The notes beneath the pieces were generated by a model. It was not told where the DNA came from and did no database searches. It saw only the letters and a program-made list of their open reading frames with translations. From Salminus brasiliensis (lineage: Eukaryota; Chordata; Actinopteri; Characiformes; Bryconidae), in the NCBI RefSeq assembly GCF_030463535.1, contig NC_132878.1, forward strand, positions 26,045,925 to 26,109,924: a DNA stretch of 64,000 nt, read 5' to 3'. A program made the translations under genes and the position numbers. Positions 38,102 through 50,124 of the stretch are shown piece after piece; position 1 is the first letter of the stretch; every line of letters starts with the position of its first letter.

Positions 38102-41100
38102 GTCTAATGAAATATGACACTCTGTTACAGTGTGAATCTGTAAAGGTGGACCAATTCCAGCCACCAGAGGGGAGCGGTAGTCCGATAATCAGTCCTAACT
38201 CCCAGCACCTGGTGAGCTGAGTATATATACTCCTCAAGGAACAACCAGAGTGGCTGGTTCTTTGTGGAGCACATAGTGTTTGCAACATACAGGTGGTTAT
38301 TTGGTGTTGTTTCATACACAGTGTTCCTTCTGTCTTGTCTCTTTTGGAAAGTTAGGTCTCACCCTTCCCTACTTTCCAATTCCTGTTTAAAAGAAGGCAG
38401 TGAGGTTTCTTCATCCCCTTCTCCTAGTTTACTCATTTATCTTTAGGAAGAACTGGAGGTTCAAGGAACCTTCCTCCTTTCCCTCCTTATTTTTCTGCCA
38501 TAGCTTTGTTTGGGAGTCCAAGCTATTTAGTTCGCCTCAGTTTAAAGAAGGCAGCCAGCCTCCCCTGACATCGTTGTCTGGTTTTCCCGCTCAAACCCTC
38601 CCCTGTGCAGTGGTAAAGTAGTGGTAAAGTACCTGGTTTCTGATCCCGTGGACCTGGGTTCAATTCCAACTGAAAGTTGGGATATCATTAAGTTCTGATA
38701 CCCATGCCTTTCTGTTCCACATCTTGACAGCTAAGTGTTTAGGTCATATTCTAACTACCACTGGTAGCTCTATCGGTAGGGCCCTGGAATAGTCCCGCTA
38801 GTGCTACCATTACAGAATCAGCTGCTGGACACAGGTGGTGGCTGCAGTGCGTGGTCAGTGTGTAGAGGAACAGTAAGAGGAACAGAGTTTAATTAGATCA
38901 TTTCTATGGAGCTCAGAGGAAACTTGTCTCACTTGTCCTCTTTCTGTCCAAGTAAAGATTCCCATCCTTATGTCTGACAGCAGGACAGCTGCTCTTACCA
39001 TGTGGAGGGATCTTCCAGAACTCCTCTCTGCAGAATTCCTCTAGTCGCTCTTTCAGCTCAGAGACAGATTTCCTCACTCCATCAAATGAGGGATGTTGAT
39101 GGACAGTGATGCTGGCTGAGTTCTCAGATCCAGAAGAGACACAGAGAGACTGGAAACTCTACAGAGAGAAGAAACACAATGGAGGAAGATGAAGGTGGAG
39201 AAGAGAGATGAAGGAGATCAGAACAAATGAGATTAAAGAGAGAGTTGGGATTACAGACAGCTTTATTTAGTGGAGCTTAATGAACTTCTGCTGAGAGGAA
39301 CTTTACAAGCTTGATGAGGAGCAGCTTCCTCTGTAGATCAGTGAGTGTTACCTGGAGGAAATGGAGGTGATCCTCTGTGTGTGAAAGCTGCTCCAGCTCA
39401 GTGTGTCTCCTCTTTAGATCAGCCATCTCCTGCTGCAGTTTCTCCAGGAGTTCTTCAGCTCCACTCAGTTCAGCCTTCTCCTGAGCTCTGATCAGCTCTG
39501 TTACCTCAGAGCGCTTTTTCTCAATGGAGCGGATCAGCTCAGTAAAGATCCTCTCACTGTCCTCCACTGCTGCCTGTGCAGAGCGCTGTTACACACACAC
39601 ACACACACACACACAGTGAATATCCTCTGTTACACAACACTCCTTGTCTCAGATGTAGTCGATCAGCTCAGTCATGTTTGGTGTGTGAAGTCTGGTTCTC
39701 TAGGTTTCACTGGAGCTACAAGGCTAATGTAGCAGTGGTGTAAAAGTACTCTGATTCTGATGAGATCTGAGTAACAGTAAGAGTGAAAGAAAGGAGCTGG
39801 AGGAAGAATCAATCAGAGTAAAGAGGAAATATTTGCTTCATAAAGGGAAGAAAGGAAAAGTGAAAGCTGCAATGAATCAAATGAATCATTCTAATGAATG
39901 TGATCTTTAGCAGAGCTGTTCCAGTGCTGTGACCTGATCTGGATCCTGACTGGAATTGTTCAAAAACATCATATTTTTATTTATTTGTATAAAGACAATT
40001 TTTCTAGTATTTTACTGAACCACAGTAGGTTGGACTCATGTTTGAGGTAAACACTAAAACACAGAACAGTACTGAAGATCCTCACATTCTGATTATTAGA
40101 TCTTTGTGTTGATTAATGTTGTAAAAAAGCATAGCAGGTAAATATTTCTGCTTTTTTACTTTAAAGCCGTTCTAACAACAACTGGAAGCTCATATTCGAT
40201 CAGTAACAGATCATTTGTTCAGGAAATGTAGTAAAAATAAGGTAACCTTGTTTATGTGGAGTCTGACACTGTATTACACACTGTTATCTATAAACATGGA
40301 AAAGAAATGATCTGTGCGTTTGTCAGGTTTTATAGATTAGAAATAGCTACATTAGCCTCAGTCCTTCACTGCAGAACTGAAAAGCAAACTTCAGACCCCG
40401 AACAGCTTTTGACTCTGTTTGGGAAAAGGAGAAAAACTGTGTCTTTCTGTTCTCACCTTAAGAGTGTTCACTGTCTGTTCCAGCTCCTGCAGCTTCTTCT
40501 GCTTCTCCTGGATCCTCTGCTGGAGTTTCTCCTGCATCTCTTTTAGCTGAGTCTATGAACAAACACATTTGATGATGTTTATGAATTTATGTGAATTATG
40601 ATCTAGATGGGTAGATGGGTGTTGGCTGGTTACACATTCACTAACTGCTCTGATCAGTTTATTGAACTCTTCTGTACAAACAGCATTTGAACTCATTCCT
40701 TCAAAATCTATGTACTAAAATCAAGAACCGACTTTCTTTAACTCAATCAAGTGATTAATGAAACTCCTTCTGGATGAGGAATCTAATTAGTCTGAGCTGA
40801 TTCTGAATGATCTAACAGTTCTCACCTGTTTCCTGCTTCTTTCTGTTGTAGCTGAGACTGTATCGTGTCCCCTGTGATCCTCCATTGTGCATAAATAGCA
40901 GATAGAGCTCTGATCAGTACGACAGTAGATCTCGATCAGTCTGTCATGCTGAGAGCAGATCTTCTCTTGTAGCTGGGTGGACGCTTTGACCAGCTTGTGC
41001 TTCTTCAAGGCAGGAACTTCATAGTGAGGTTTAAGATGAGTTTCACAAAAGGAGGCCAGACCCATCAGACAGGACTTGATGGCTTTGAGTTTTCTCCCGG

Positions 41101-41413
41101 CGCAGAAATCACACTCCACATCTCCAGGTCCAGCGTAACGGGGAGCAGGAGAAGCAGCTTGGAGTGTCTTCTTCAGTTTCTCCACCACTTCAGCCATAAC
41201 GTTGTTCCTGCGTAGAACAGGCCTTGGAGTGAACGTCTCTCTGCACTGGGGGCAGCTGTAGACCCCCCTCTGTTCATCCTGATCCCAGCAGCCATTAATA
41301 CACACCATACAGAAACTGTGTCCACAGTGGATGGTCACTGGATCCTTCAGCAGATCCAGACAGACTGGACAGCTGAACTGCTCGTGATCTACTGAAATAC
41401 TGGCCTCTGCCAT
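36669..41413 (-). CDS. finTRIM E3 ubiquitin ligase, gene 3
   Basis: Exons in transcription order: 41413-40826, 40552-40457, 39585-39352, 39158-38999, 37621-37565, 37198-36669; 554 residues. The RING ligands are intact and all junctions are GT-AG and in phase. Two changes in exon 1: one codon lost in the linker (KKTLQAAS instead of KKTQLQAAS), and SCLMGLASFC in B-box 1, where the other copies have SCL(T/M)CL. The Cys-to-Gly change removes a predicted zinc ligand (residue 118). B30.2 differences: WSKEVQSYS, RFNSWSQV, EWSSGGIGCVYIS, GGKACGFGC, GFWVYKGTVRLC. The reading frame is open throughout, so the gene may still make protein with an altered B-box 1. Confidence 0.92.
38022..38096. repeat. (TG)n microsatellite in intron 4 of gene 3
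   Basis: The longest GT run among the five introns (about 75 bp). Confidence 0.9.
38161..38175 (+). promoter_or_regulatory. Altered CTCF-like motif, intron 4 of gene 3
   Basis: Reads CCACCAGAGGGGAGC: the C of the GGGCAGC core is changed to G. This probably weakens the site compared with genes 2, 4 and 5. Confidence 0.4.
38603..38670 (+). other. tRNA-like segment in intron 4 of gene 3
   Basis: B-box-like GGTTCAATTCC at 38657-38667; same place and order as in gene 2. Confidence 0.4.
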
Positions 41414-41454
41414 TTTCCTGCACTTCTAGACTGAGAGAGAGCAGCACTCTGAGA

Positions 41455-41468
41455 TCACTTTCATTTTC
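41455..41468 (-). promoter_or_regulatory. ISRE / IRF element, finTRIM gene 3
   Basis: Minus strand GAAAATGAAAGTGA, 41 bp upstream of the ATG at 41413; same version as gene 2. Confidence 0.75.
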
Positions 41469-41516
41469 TCTGAACTGAGCAGGAGTGACTTCCTGCTTTC
41501 CTGCTGCTCAGAGTGT

Positions 41517-41517
<1 letters not shown>

Positions 41518-41606
<89 letters not shown>

Positions 41607-41636
41607 GAGTGAGTGTGAGTGTGAGTGTGAGTGTGA

Positions 41637-41667
<31 letters not shown>
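41518..41667. repeat. Compound (GA)n-(GAGTGT)n-(GA)n microsatellite upstream of gene 3
   Basis: About 150 bp, pure GA with an internal block of GAGTGT hexamers near 41603-41642. It starts about 105 bp upstream of the start codon. Confidence 0.95.
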
Positions 41668-41672
<5 letters not shown>

Positions 41673-42278
41673 TTGAACTGATTGGTGGACTGGGAACTAA
41701 ATATCTTGCACTTTTGCAGAACACATGACCGTTTAACTATTAGCTAAATTCATCAGCAAGAAATACAGCATTAAGTGGCTTTTACACACAGTGCTCCTCA
41801 TGATCCAGGAGGGAGAGGAGCACACTTGGCTAAATCCCTCATGGTGGGACATATTATTAGGTACTTCTTATTTGACATTATTTTACGGACTGTTAAAGAT
41901 TGATGGAAAATAACAGCCATTTTCAACAGTATTATTCTGTTATTTTAATGAAAGATGCATTTCTGTTGTAAATGGTCTGAATGTGAAATGCATTATGGGA
42001 CATTTTTTAGACAAGCCCTAATAAAGCCACTCTGCACAAGCAGCCTGCTTTAACCTCCTCATTACAGTTTGTACTTTAGACACATTTTACTGTGTGTTTT
42101 TGTGAATTATTTAGCGTTTTATTAACAGTGATATCATGTGTTTATAAAAGCAGCATTTTACTGTACATTTCTACAACAGTGTAACAGGCAGGACTTGTTC
42201 ACTTATTATGTATCAGTCAGGATCTGTGAAGGACCTGTTAGCATGTATTATGCATCAGCTAGGACCTGGGGAGAGTTC

Positions 42279-42414
42279 TCCTCCCGCGAGCTGTATTGGG
42301 CAGCGCCCACAGGTGTAGTCTGCGTCTATTGGGCATGACGTCAACACAGCATGGCGCCTATATCTATCCGGACTTGCGCAACAGCGTTTGTTTGGCGTGG
42401 TGAACGCAGGTAGT
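42279..42414 (+). promoter_or_regulatory. CRE/TATA promoter-like block with splice donor, interval 3
   Basis: TGACGTCA at 42336-42343 followed by the same TATA-like and donor sequence. Shortly downstream (about 42461) a segment of roughly 330 bp present in intervals 1 and 2 is missing. Confidence 0.45.
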
Positions 42415-42959
42415 ATGAGTTATTGCTCTACAGACGGTGGGTGGATCATGTTTTATAGGAAGTGCTCTGTCTGTTTGTTCAGTTGAGGTACTTGATAAAT
42501 CTGAGTTCAGGTAACTGTGGTGCCACATTAGTTAAAGTGGACTGGGTTCTATTGGTGGACCCATTTGGTATTAAGGTTACATTTACAGTAACTTATTGGC
42601 TTTTTTTGCTACAAATTACTGCCATGTTTAAACAGTGTAACAAGCAGTGCAGTGATGCTGAGACTAATGCTGTGTATGAACCATAACACACTCTGCTCTG
42701 ACAAATCTAATTTGTGTATATATTTATTTATTTATTTAAATTAGTTTAGTGGACAGTCACATGAGCACAGCTAGTCAAGTCTCCCTGTTCCATCTCCAGC
42801 ACCATCACACTGAATGTGGGGGTGACCCAACACAGTGCCCCAGGGGGTTCTGAGTTCTCTGCTGAAAAACTCAAATCACTTCATAAAGTTTACCAATGAT
42901 AAACCAGTGCTGGGTCTGATCAGCATATAGAGAGGAGGTGCAGAGACTGGCAGACTAGT

Positions 42960-43440
42960 GTAAAGTCAGCAGCCCTTACCTGAAGGTAGACAAGACTAAA
43001 GAAATGGTTGTTGACTTTAGGAGAATGCTACACAACCACTCTCCGCTCAACATCGACAGTCCAACAAGACTGCAACAGCACTTTCCCCACAAGCAATCTG
43101 ACTCCAGTGAAAGCATTGCACTACATACTACCTCACTACATCCCTGGACTCTGCACATTTATTGACCTATTTAAAAAAATGGCTGCTCTAACCTGTACTG
43201 CACTCTACTGGTTTGAACATGATATGCACATTTTATTGCACAACCCTACTCCCCACTACCCTCAGACTCTTATTTATTTGCACTCTCTAGTCTGCACTGT
43301 ATGCCTTGTGTTGTGCTGTCTGTATTCGCTTGTTCTGTGTTGGACTTTTGTTTCTGTCTGCACTGTGTTGTGTTGCAGCATGGTCCTGGAGGAATGTTTT
43401 GTTTTACTGTGAGTTAAAATGACCAAGCCTCTTGACTTGG
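42960..43440 (+). mobile_element. Truncated non-LTR retrotransposon 3' end, interval 3
   Basis: Same LINE remnant as at 22440 but with a further internal deletion of about 330 bp: 'catcgacag' is joined directly to 'tccaacaagactgcaacag'. The same join is present in interval 4. Confidence 0.75.
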
Positions 43441-44275
43441 TCAGTCATAGCTGATTAAAATTTGTATAAATATCTATGCTGACATCAGACACCTTAAACT
43501 GATAACTGACCTTTTTGTTTGATTTTATAATCTGATTGGAGCTACAAACACTGCAGGAATCTACAGAACAGTCATCATGGTCTTGTTAGCACAACATGCC
43601 TTTAAAACTCCAACCAGAAGACCACATGAAGAACTGAGGAGTGGATGTAGCTCTTTGGGAGGAGTCACATTATCTGCTGCTCCCAGAAAAAATCTCCCTA
43701 ATGCTGGTTAAGGGTCAGCAGATGAGGATTGCACCTCCAGAAGCAAAAAGACCATAAAGCTTGTCTGTAATGAGATTAGTCTGACTTGTGTTTCCAGGTA
43801 TAGCAGGATTGTGTGATCTGATTCAGATAGACAATATGGTCAGTGTGAACTTGCTGCTGGTCATGTCTCACAGGATTAGTAACCAGTGAATGAAGCACAT
43901 CAGCATTAGACAGAGATATGAAGTTTATAGTGGACAGTCACATGATCACAGCTAGTCCAGTCTCCCTGTTTCATCCTGTTTATCTCTCATACGTTTGTTA
44001 CAATGTCCAGTCTTACATTTCTCTGGTGTTTAAATCAGCTCTCACATTTACATCACTACACTTCTCAAGTGGGTGGGTGTGAGACTCACTCATTGTTCTC
44101 GAATCTCACAACAAACCTCTGAAATCTCCAACTTTACTAAATATCTGAGACTTCAAACTCCTGCTAAAAGCATATTACTCAGCATGTTTGGATTCAGGGC
44201 CTTTATTCTGTCTTGATGTCCACGGTCTGCTGTGCAGCAAGAGGGACATCTTGTGCTGGTATGATGGTGCTATAT

Positions 44276-46798
44276 GCCAAAGGCTAGATTACTGTAATGC
44301 ACTTTTGTCAGGTTGTTCCAGCAGGAACCTCAATAAACTTCAGTTGGTGCAAAATGCTGCAGCCAGGGTCCTTACTAAAACTACAAACCGGATTCCAAAA
44401 AAGTTGGGATACTAAACAAATTGTGAATAAAAACTGAATGCAATGATGTGGAGATGGCAAATGTCAATATTTTATTCGTAATAGAACATAGATGACAGAT
44501 CAAAAGTTTAATCTGAGTAAATGGAACATTTTAAAGGAGAAATATGTTTCAAAATTTCATGGCATCAACAAATCCCAAAAATGTTTGGACAAGTAGCAAT
44601 AAGTGGCTGGAAAAAGGAAATTGAGCATATAACGAACAGCTGGAAGACCAATTAACACTAATTAGGTCAATTGACAACATGATTGGGTATAAAAAGAGCT
44701 TCTCAGAGTGTCAGTGTCTCTCTGAAGCCGCGATGGTAAGAGGATCACCAATTCCACCATTGTTGCGCAGAAGACTTTTAAGTTATCATCATCAACCGTG
44801 CTTAACATCATCAAAAGATTCAGAGAATCTGGAACAATCGCTGTGCGTAAGGGTCAAGGCCGTAAAACTCTACTGGATGCTCATGATCTCCGGGCCCTTA
44901 AACGTCACTGCACCTCAAACAGGAATGACCACTGTCAAGGAAATAACAGAATGGGCTTAGGAATACTTCCAGAAATCATTGTCAGTGAACACAATCCACC
45001 GTGCCATCCGCCGTTGCCAGCTGAAACTCTACAGTGCAAAGAGGAAGCCATTTCTTAGCAAGCTCCACAAGCTCAGACGTTTGCACTGGGCCAGGGGTCT
45101 TTTAAAATGGAGTGTGGCAAAATGGAAGACTGTTCTGTGGTCAGATGAGGCACAATTTGAAGTTCTTTATGGAACACTGGGACGCCATGTCATCCGGACC
45201 AGAGAGGACAAGGATAACCCAAGTTATCAACGCTCCGTTCAGAAGCCTGCATCACTGATGGTATGGGGTTGCATGAGTGCTTGTGGCATGGGCAGCTTGC
45301 ATGTCTGGAAAGGCACCATTAATGCAGAGAACTATGTTTAGGTTCTAGAACAACATATGCTTCCATCTAGACGTCATCTCTTTCAAGGAAGACCCTGCAT
45401 TTTTCAACTGCAGCAGTCACAATATCATGGCTACGTAGGAGAAGGATCCGGGTACTGAAATGGCCAGCCTGCAGTCCAGATCTTTCACTTATAGAGAACG
45501 TTTGGCGCATCATAAAGAGGAAGGTGCGACAAAGAAGGCCCAAGACGATTGAACAGTTAGAGGCCTGTATTAGACATGAATGGGAGAGCATTCCTATTTC
45601 TAAACCTGAGAAACTGGTCTCCTCTGTACCCAGACGTCTGTTGAGTGTTGTAAGAAGAATGCCACACAGTGGTAAAAATGGCCTTCTCCCAACTTTTTTG
45701 GGATTTTCTTGATGGCATGAAATTTTGAATCAACATATTTCTCCTTTAAAATGTTCCATTTACTCAGATTAAACTTTTGATCTGTCATCTATGTTCTATT
45801 ACGAATAAAATATTGACATTTGCCATCTCCACATCATTGCATTCAGTTTTTATTCACAATTTGTTTAGTGTCCCAACTTTTTTGGAATCCGGTTTGTAGA
45901 AATTTTGACCATATCAGTCCAGTTCTATCAGCACTTCATTGGCTCCCAGTTAAATTCAATACAAATTTATTTTATTTACATATAAAGTCCTACATGGCCT
46001 CACTCCTGAGTACCTGCGGCATCTTATTACATATTACGAACCATCAAGACTACTTAGATTTCAGGGTGCTGGACTCCTACTCATTCCCAAAATTCAGAAA
46101 ACCTCAGCAGGGGGAAGAGCCTTTTCTTATAAAGCCCCCCAAACTCTGGAATAACCTTCCAGATAACCTTCGGGACTCAGACACCGTCTCAATCTTTAAA
46201 TCTAAGCTGAAAACTCATCTGTTTAGTTTAACTTTTGGTAATTAATGTTTCTTAGATAAAGGTTGCAGGTCCAGGGGTTCGCGGACCCAGGGAATTGTAG
46301 TACACTGAGATGCTGGAGCTGTCGTCTCGCTGTCGTCTCGTTTTCAGGGTGCTTTCGTGTCTGTGTTACCTTCTGGCTCTCTCCTTATAATTAAGCTGTT
46401 ATAGTCTGACCTGCCGGAGTCATCAGACACATTCTGATACTGCTCAACATTCTCTGCTCTCCATAAAATTCCTCTCTGAATCTTCTCAGAGTAAATGGCC
46501 ACCCAGCCCGACCTGCTGGAAGATTGCCCGCTGAGGTCCCCTCTACCTGCGTCAAACCAGCTGCCACCTACTGGTCTAACCAGCAGGTTCCTCCCAAGGT
46601 TTCTTCCTCCAGCTCGGAGGGAGTTTTTCCTTGCCACTGTCGCCATTGGCTTGCTCACTGGGGGTCTTTGATCCATCATATCTTACGTTATTTTCTTCTT
46701 TCTTCTTTGTCTCTGTCTTTTATTAATCACTATTTATGTAAAGCTACTTTGTGACGACAACAGTTGTAAAAAGCGCTTTACAAATAAATCTGACTTGA
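44276..46798 (+). mobile_element. L2-like LINE 3' fragment with nested Tc1, interval 3
   Basis: The LINE frame reads RLDYCNALLSGCSSRNLNKL and QLVQNAAARVLTK before the Tc1, then SALHWLPV, LWNNLPDNLRD and LKTHLFSLTF after it: the C-terminus of a fish L2-type LINE. The 3' UTR has the typical 'aaggtttcttcctccagctc' stretch and ends 'aaataaatctgacttgac'. The flanking ctatat (44270-44275 and 46799-46804) is the probable target-site duplication. A roughly 220 bp piece of the 3' UTR that interval 4 retains is missing near 46583. Confidence 0.8.
44384..45896 (+). mobile_element. Tc1/mariner element (defective), interval 3
   Basis: About 1.5 kb flanked by TA (44382-44383 and 45897-45898). Terminal inverted repeats of roughly 190 bp begin 'caaaccggattccaaaaaag'. 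Transposase is broken: the 5' helix-turn-helix region lost about 57 bp near 44769, frames shift at several points, and the catalytic region is scattered over three frames (LWSDEAQFEV, VWGCMSACG, ENVWRIIKRK). Tc1 transposases use a DDE triad; it cannot be read in one frame here. Confidence 0.85.
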
Positions 46799-46989
46799 CT
46801 ATATCACAGTGTGCTGGGGCAGAGGTTGTAGTGCAGGGCATTTTCTACACACTGCTTTTCTCTTAGAGGAACTGGGAAGCTGTGTGTAACCTGTAATGGT
46901 AGAAACTGGTTCCTTCTAATGAACTTTATCCCAAATCCTCATGGATTTGTACTTTCCTGAGAGTTGAACGAGTTTAATACTATATAATC

Positions 46990-48751
46990 TAGTACTATCT
47001 AGTACATGTCACAGAGGGAGAAACATGCCCTCGTTTTGGGGGGATTTCATGGAGTTGAGCGCTTTCACACGGTGTAATGGAGTTTGGGCGACCCCTAGTG
47101 GCAAGTGGTGAACTGCAGCTAGACTTAGCTTTGGTGCTTCTGAGCTGCGGTCCTTCAGCAGCAGACTGTGCTTCTAACGCTGGGGGCAGGAGCACAGCTC
47201 CGTGTTTTGTTGCTAAATTCAGATTAAAAACGTGTTTCAGTTAAAAATCCTCTACTCACTTCAACTATCATACAGATGAGCAAGTGTTGAGATGAAGACT
47301 GCACTGTTTTAGCTCGTAGTTCAGCTTTTATCAGCTTCGTCTTCGTTTCTCTGTAGTGAGTTTGGGTGAGGAGAACATGAGGCTCCATTTTCCTCTGTTT
47401 TCTCCAGTCCTGCTAGCGGTGGATGAACTAAGCCATGTTTTACTTTCATTAGAGATATTAGTATTTCTTTACCCAGCTTAAACCTGATCTGCAGTCATCA
47501 CACCACCTAGAAGACTTTGAACCTCTCCAGCCCTTTTTTCCATTTCCAGTCTGAAATTACACTCCCACATCTTGAGGCTTTCTGCTCCAGCCTTATATAA
47601 ACTAGAGGCAATTTCACCAGTAACTGAAAAGCCTTCACTTTTGGAGTAGAAAACATGTAGAGATATTGAAATTGATCTGCAGTGGTCAAAATATGATAAA
47701 AACCACAAAAAGAATTTTCCTGAATTTCATTTTAAAATCTAGATTTTAGAGACTATAAACTGAAGCCTTCATGTCCCCCAAAACTTTCTGCTTTGGACTC
47801 TCGTGTCACCATGGGTCTACTTTCACCAGGCAACATTTGGAGCTGATCCCTCCTCCTGATTTGAAGTTCTTCTAGCTGGAGCTGACAGTGAACAGGCAGC
47901 TTCTCCAAGTGTCCTTTTAGAGTCTCCAAAGTCTCCAACCTCTCCATCATAAGAACAGCTTATTTTACTGCAGGAAAGGGATCGTGTATTATCTGCACTT
48001 GATGGCAACATGTTATCCTGTATTTCTTCACCTTCTTTGACAAACTTACGTCATCCACCAGTTCTGATTGAATATTTTATTCTAGTGCCAAACCAAGAGC
48101 AATCACTAGTAGATAAGAGCAAAGAGGCAGGAGGGTCTAGTTTCACCTTTGCTTGTTTTATTTAGTCAGGTTTTGTTATTCTAGCTTTCACAGCTCTCAC
48201 TGCTGTCCGACTCCAGCAAAGCCTCGGCTTCACTTTCCCGTTCCAACTCGGTCAAAATCTCTCCAACAGCATAAAATACTTTCTTCTATGGTTTCTGAGT
48301 TTGTTTTGAAGCAATTTTTATTGATTATTGCTGCCAATAATTTCTTCCTTCCTGAGAAGCTGCTTCAAGAAACAATCCTTCAGAAGGAAAAAGGTTCTGG
48401 AGCTCAGATTTGAGAAGCTTCAGAGCTGCATGAATTAAATGCTGGACTTCTGATGGAAATCCATGATGTGAGCTGACAGACTGTAGATGAGCTGGTGTGA
48501 AAGGACTCCTTCACATCCTCACCTAATGCTTCCTTTTCCATCAGCTGTGTTACTGACAACCCTCTGAACTCTTCATCTGCGTCTGTTTAAACACTTAAGC
48601 AGCAGAGAGGCTGAGAGAATGTGGGTTCAGCTCTGTGGAGAAGACGTGAAGAAGAGTCTTCATGTGAAGAGCTTCATCTTTTTCTCTCAGTTAATGAATG
48701 AAAGAGAAACGTAGGAGATTCTTTTCAGATCTACAAGATTTAACACACACA
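46990..48751 (-). other. Conserved 3' flank and 3' UTR of finTRIM gene 4
   Basis: Counterpart of 24520-26269. Gene-strand AATAAA at 48322-48317. The unrecognised 65-residue minus frame is at 47753-47950. Confidence 0.6.
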
Positions 48752-49613
48752 TCACTTCTTATCACATAACCTCACAGTTCCTGCAACATAGAACCCAGCG
48801 TAGAGCGGCTGAGTGAATGTGGTGTGGAGTGTGTGTAGGAGGGTCATTGTGTCAGAGACGCTGTAGAAGGACAGAGTTCCTGCACTGTGATCCACATACA
48901 CTCCTATTCTGGAGGATGGTGGAGCTGAGAGCTTAGTCTGAATGTTGTTGTGGAGGAAAGAGAGAGAGGAGGAACACACCAGACTCCAGGACTGACTGTT
49001 GCGTCCAAACACACACTCATTACCCCCTCCTTTCCTGCTGATCCCTTTATATGAGACTGATATGTACACCCACCCAATTCCCCCACTGCTCCACTCAACC
49101 TCCCAGTAACAGCGTCCACACACACTCTCCTTACACAACACCTGAAAGCAGCGGTTAAACCTCTCTGGATGATCAGAGTATGACTGGACTTCTTTACTCC
49201 ACATCACCACTCTGTTCTTCTCAGACAGTCTGAGGTAATTATTCACTGTGTTGGAATCCAGAGTCAGTCGACAGTAATCTACAGAAAAGTAAAGAAAAGA
49301 AAAGTTAAATTATTTAAAGTAAAACACTGTTGCTGGGTGTGTGTGTGTGCTTGTGTGTGTGTGTTTAATTCAGTATATGTCTGTGTGTGTGTTTGTCTTT
49401 TAATGTGTGTGAATTTATTTCATTTAGTGTCGTGTTTGTGTGTGTTGGGTATGTATATGTTTTGTGAATGTGTGTGAGTGTGTGTATGGATGTGAGTGTT
49501 CCTTTTAAATGGTTTGTGTTTGTATGTTTTCTTTGTGTGTGTGTGTGATGTTGGTTTAATGCGTGTTTAATTCAGCAATTGTGTTTGTTTGGTATGTCTG
49601 TTCGCGCGCGCAT

Positions 49614-49666
<53 letters not shown>

Positions 49667-50087
49667 ACATACATTGCAGAAAATCTTCTCTGGTTTTTGG
49701 CTCTGAGGATAAAATCTGAACTGCTGCAGCTGTGGAGACACAAACACAACAGTCCAACAGCATGAATAGAATAAAACAGAGTAGAGCAGAATAGAATAGA
49801 ATTAAAATGTTCCTGAAGATTAAAGATAAAGTTTAAAACGTAAAAACAATCTTTATTTCTAAGAAACTTAGAAGATCAGTCATTTCAGTCTTTCTCTCTC
49901 TCTCTAAAACAGGATTTGTCTGTTGATAAATATAACAGTTTTGTCGAAATATGAGAGAAGTAATAACAGTAATAATAGAAGAACAGCAATAATACAATAA
50001 TTCATGTAAAGCAAATAAATGATATTTTTAAGGAGTGCTCTTTTAAATGTATGTGAATTACACTGATCAGTTACCAGCATCTTTCTC

Positions 50088-50124
<37 letters not shown>

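Noticed and set aside
41461-41724. ORFs of SLSLSL or ERERER composition
   Set aside because: Translations of the GA/GAGTGT microsatellite; no evidence of a protein.
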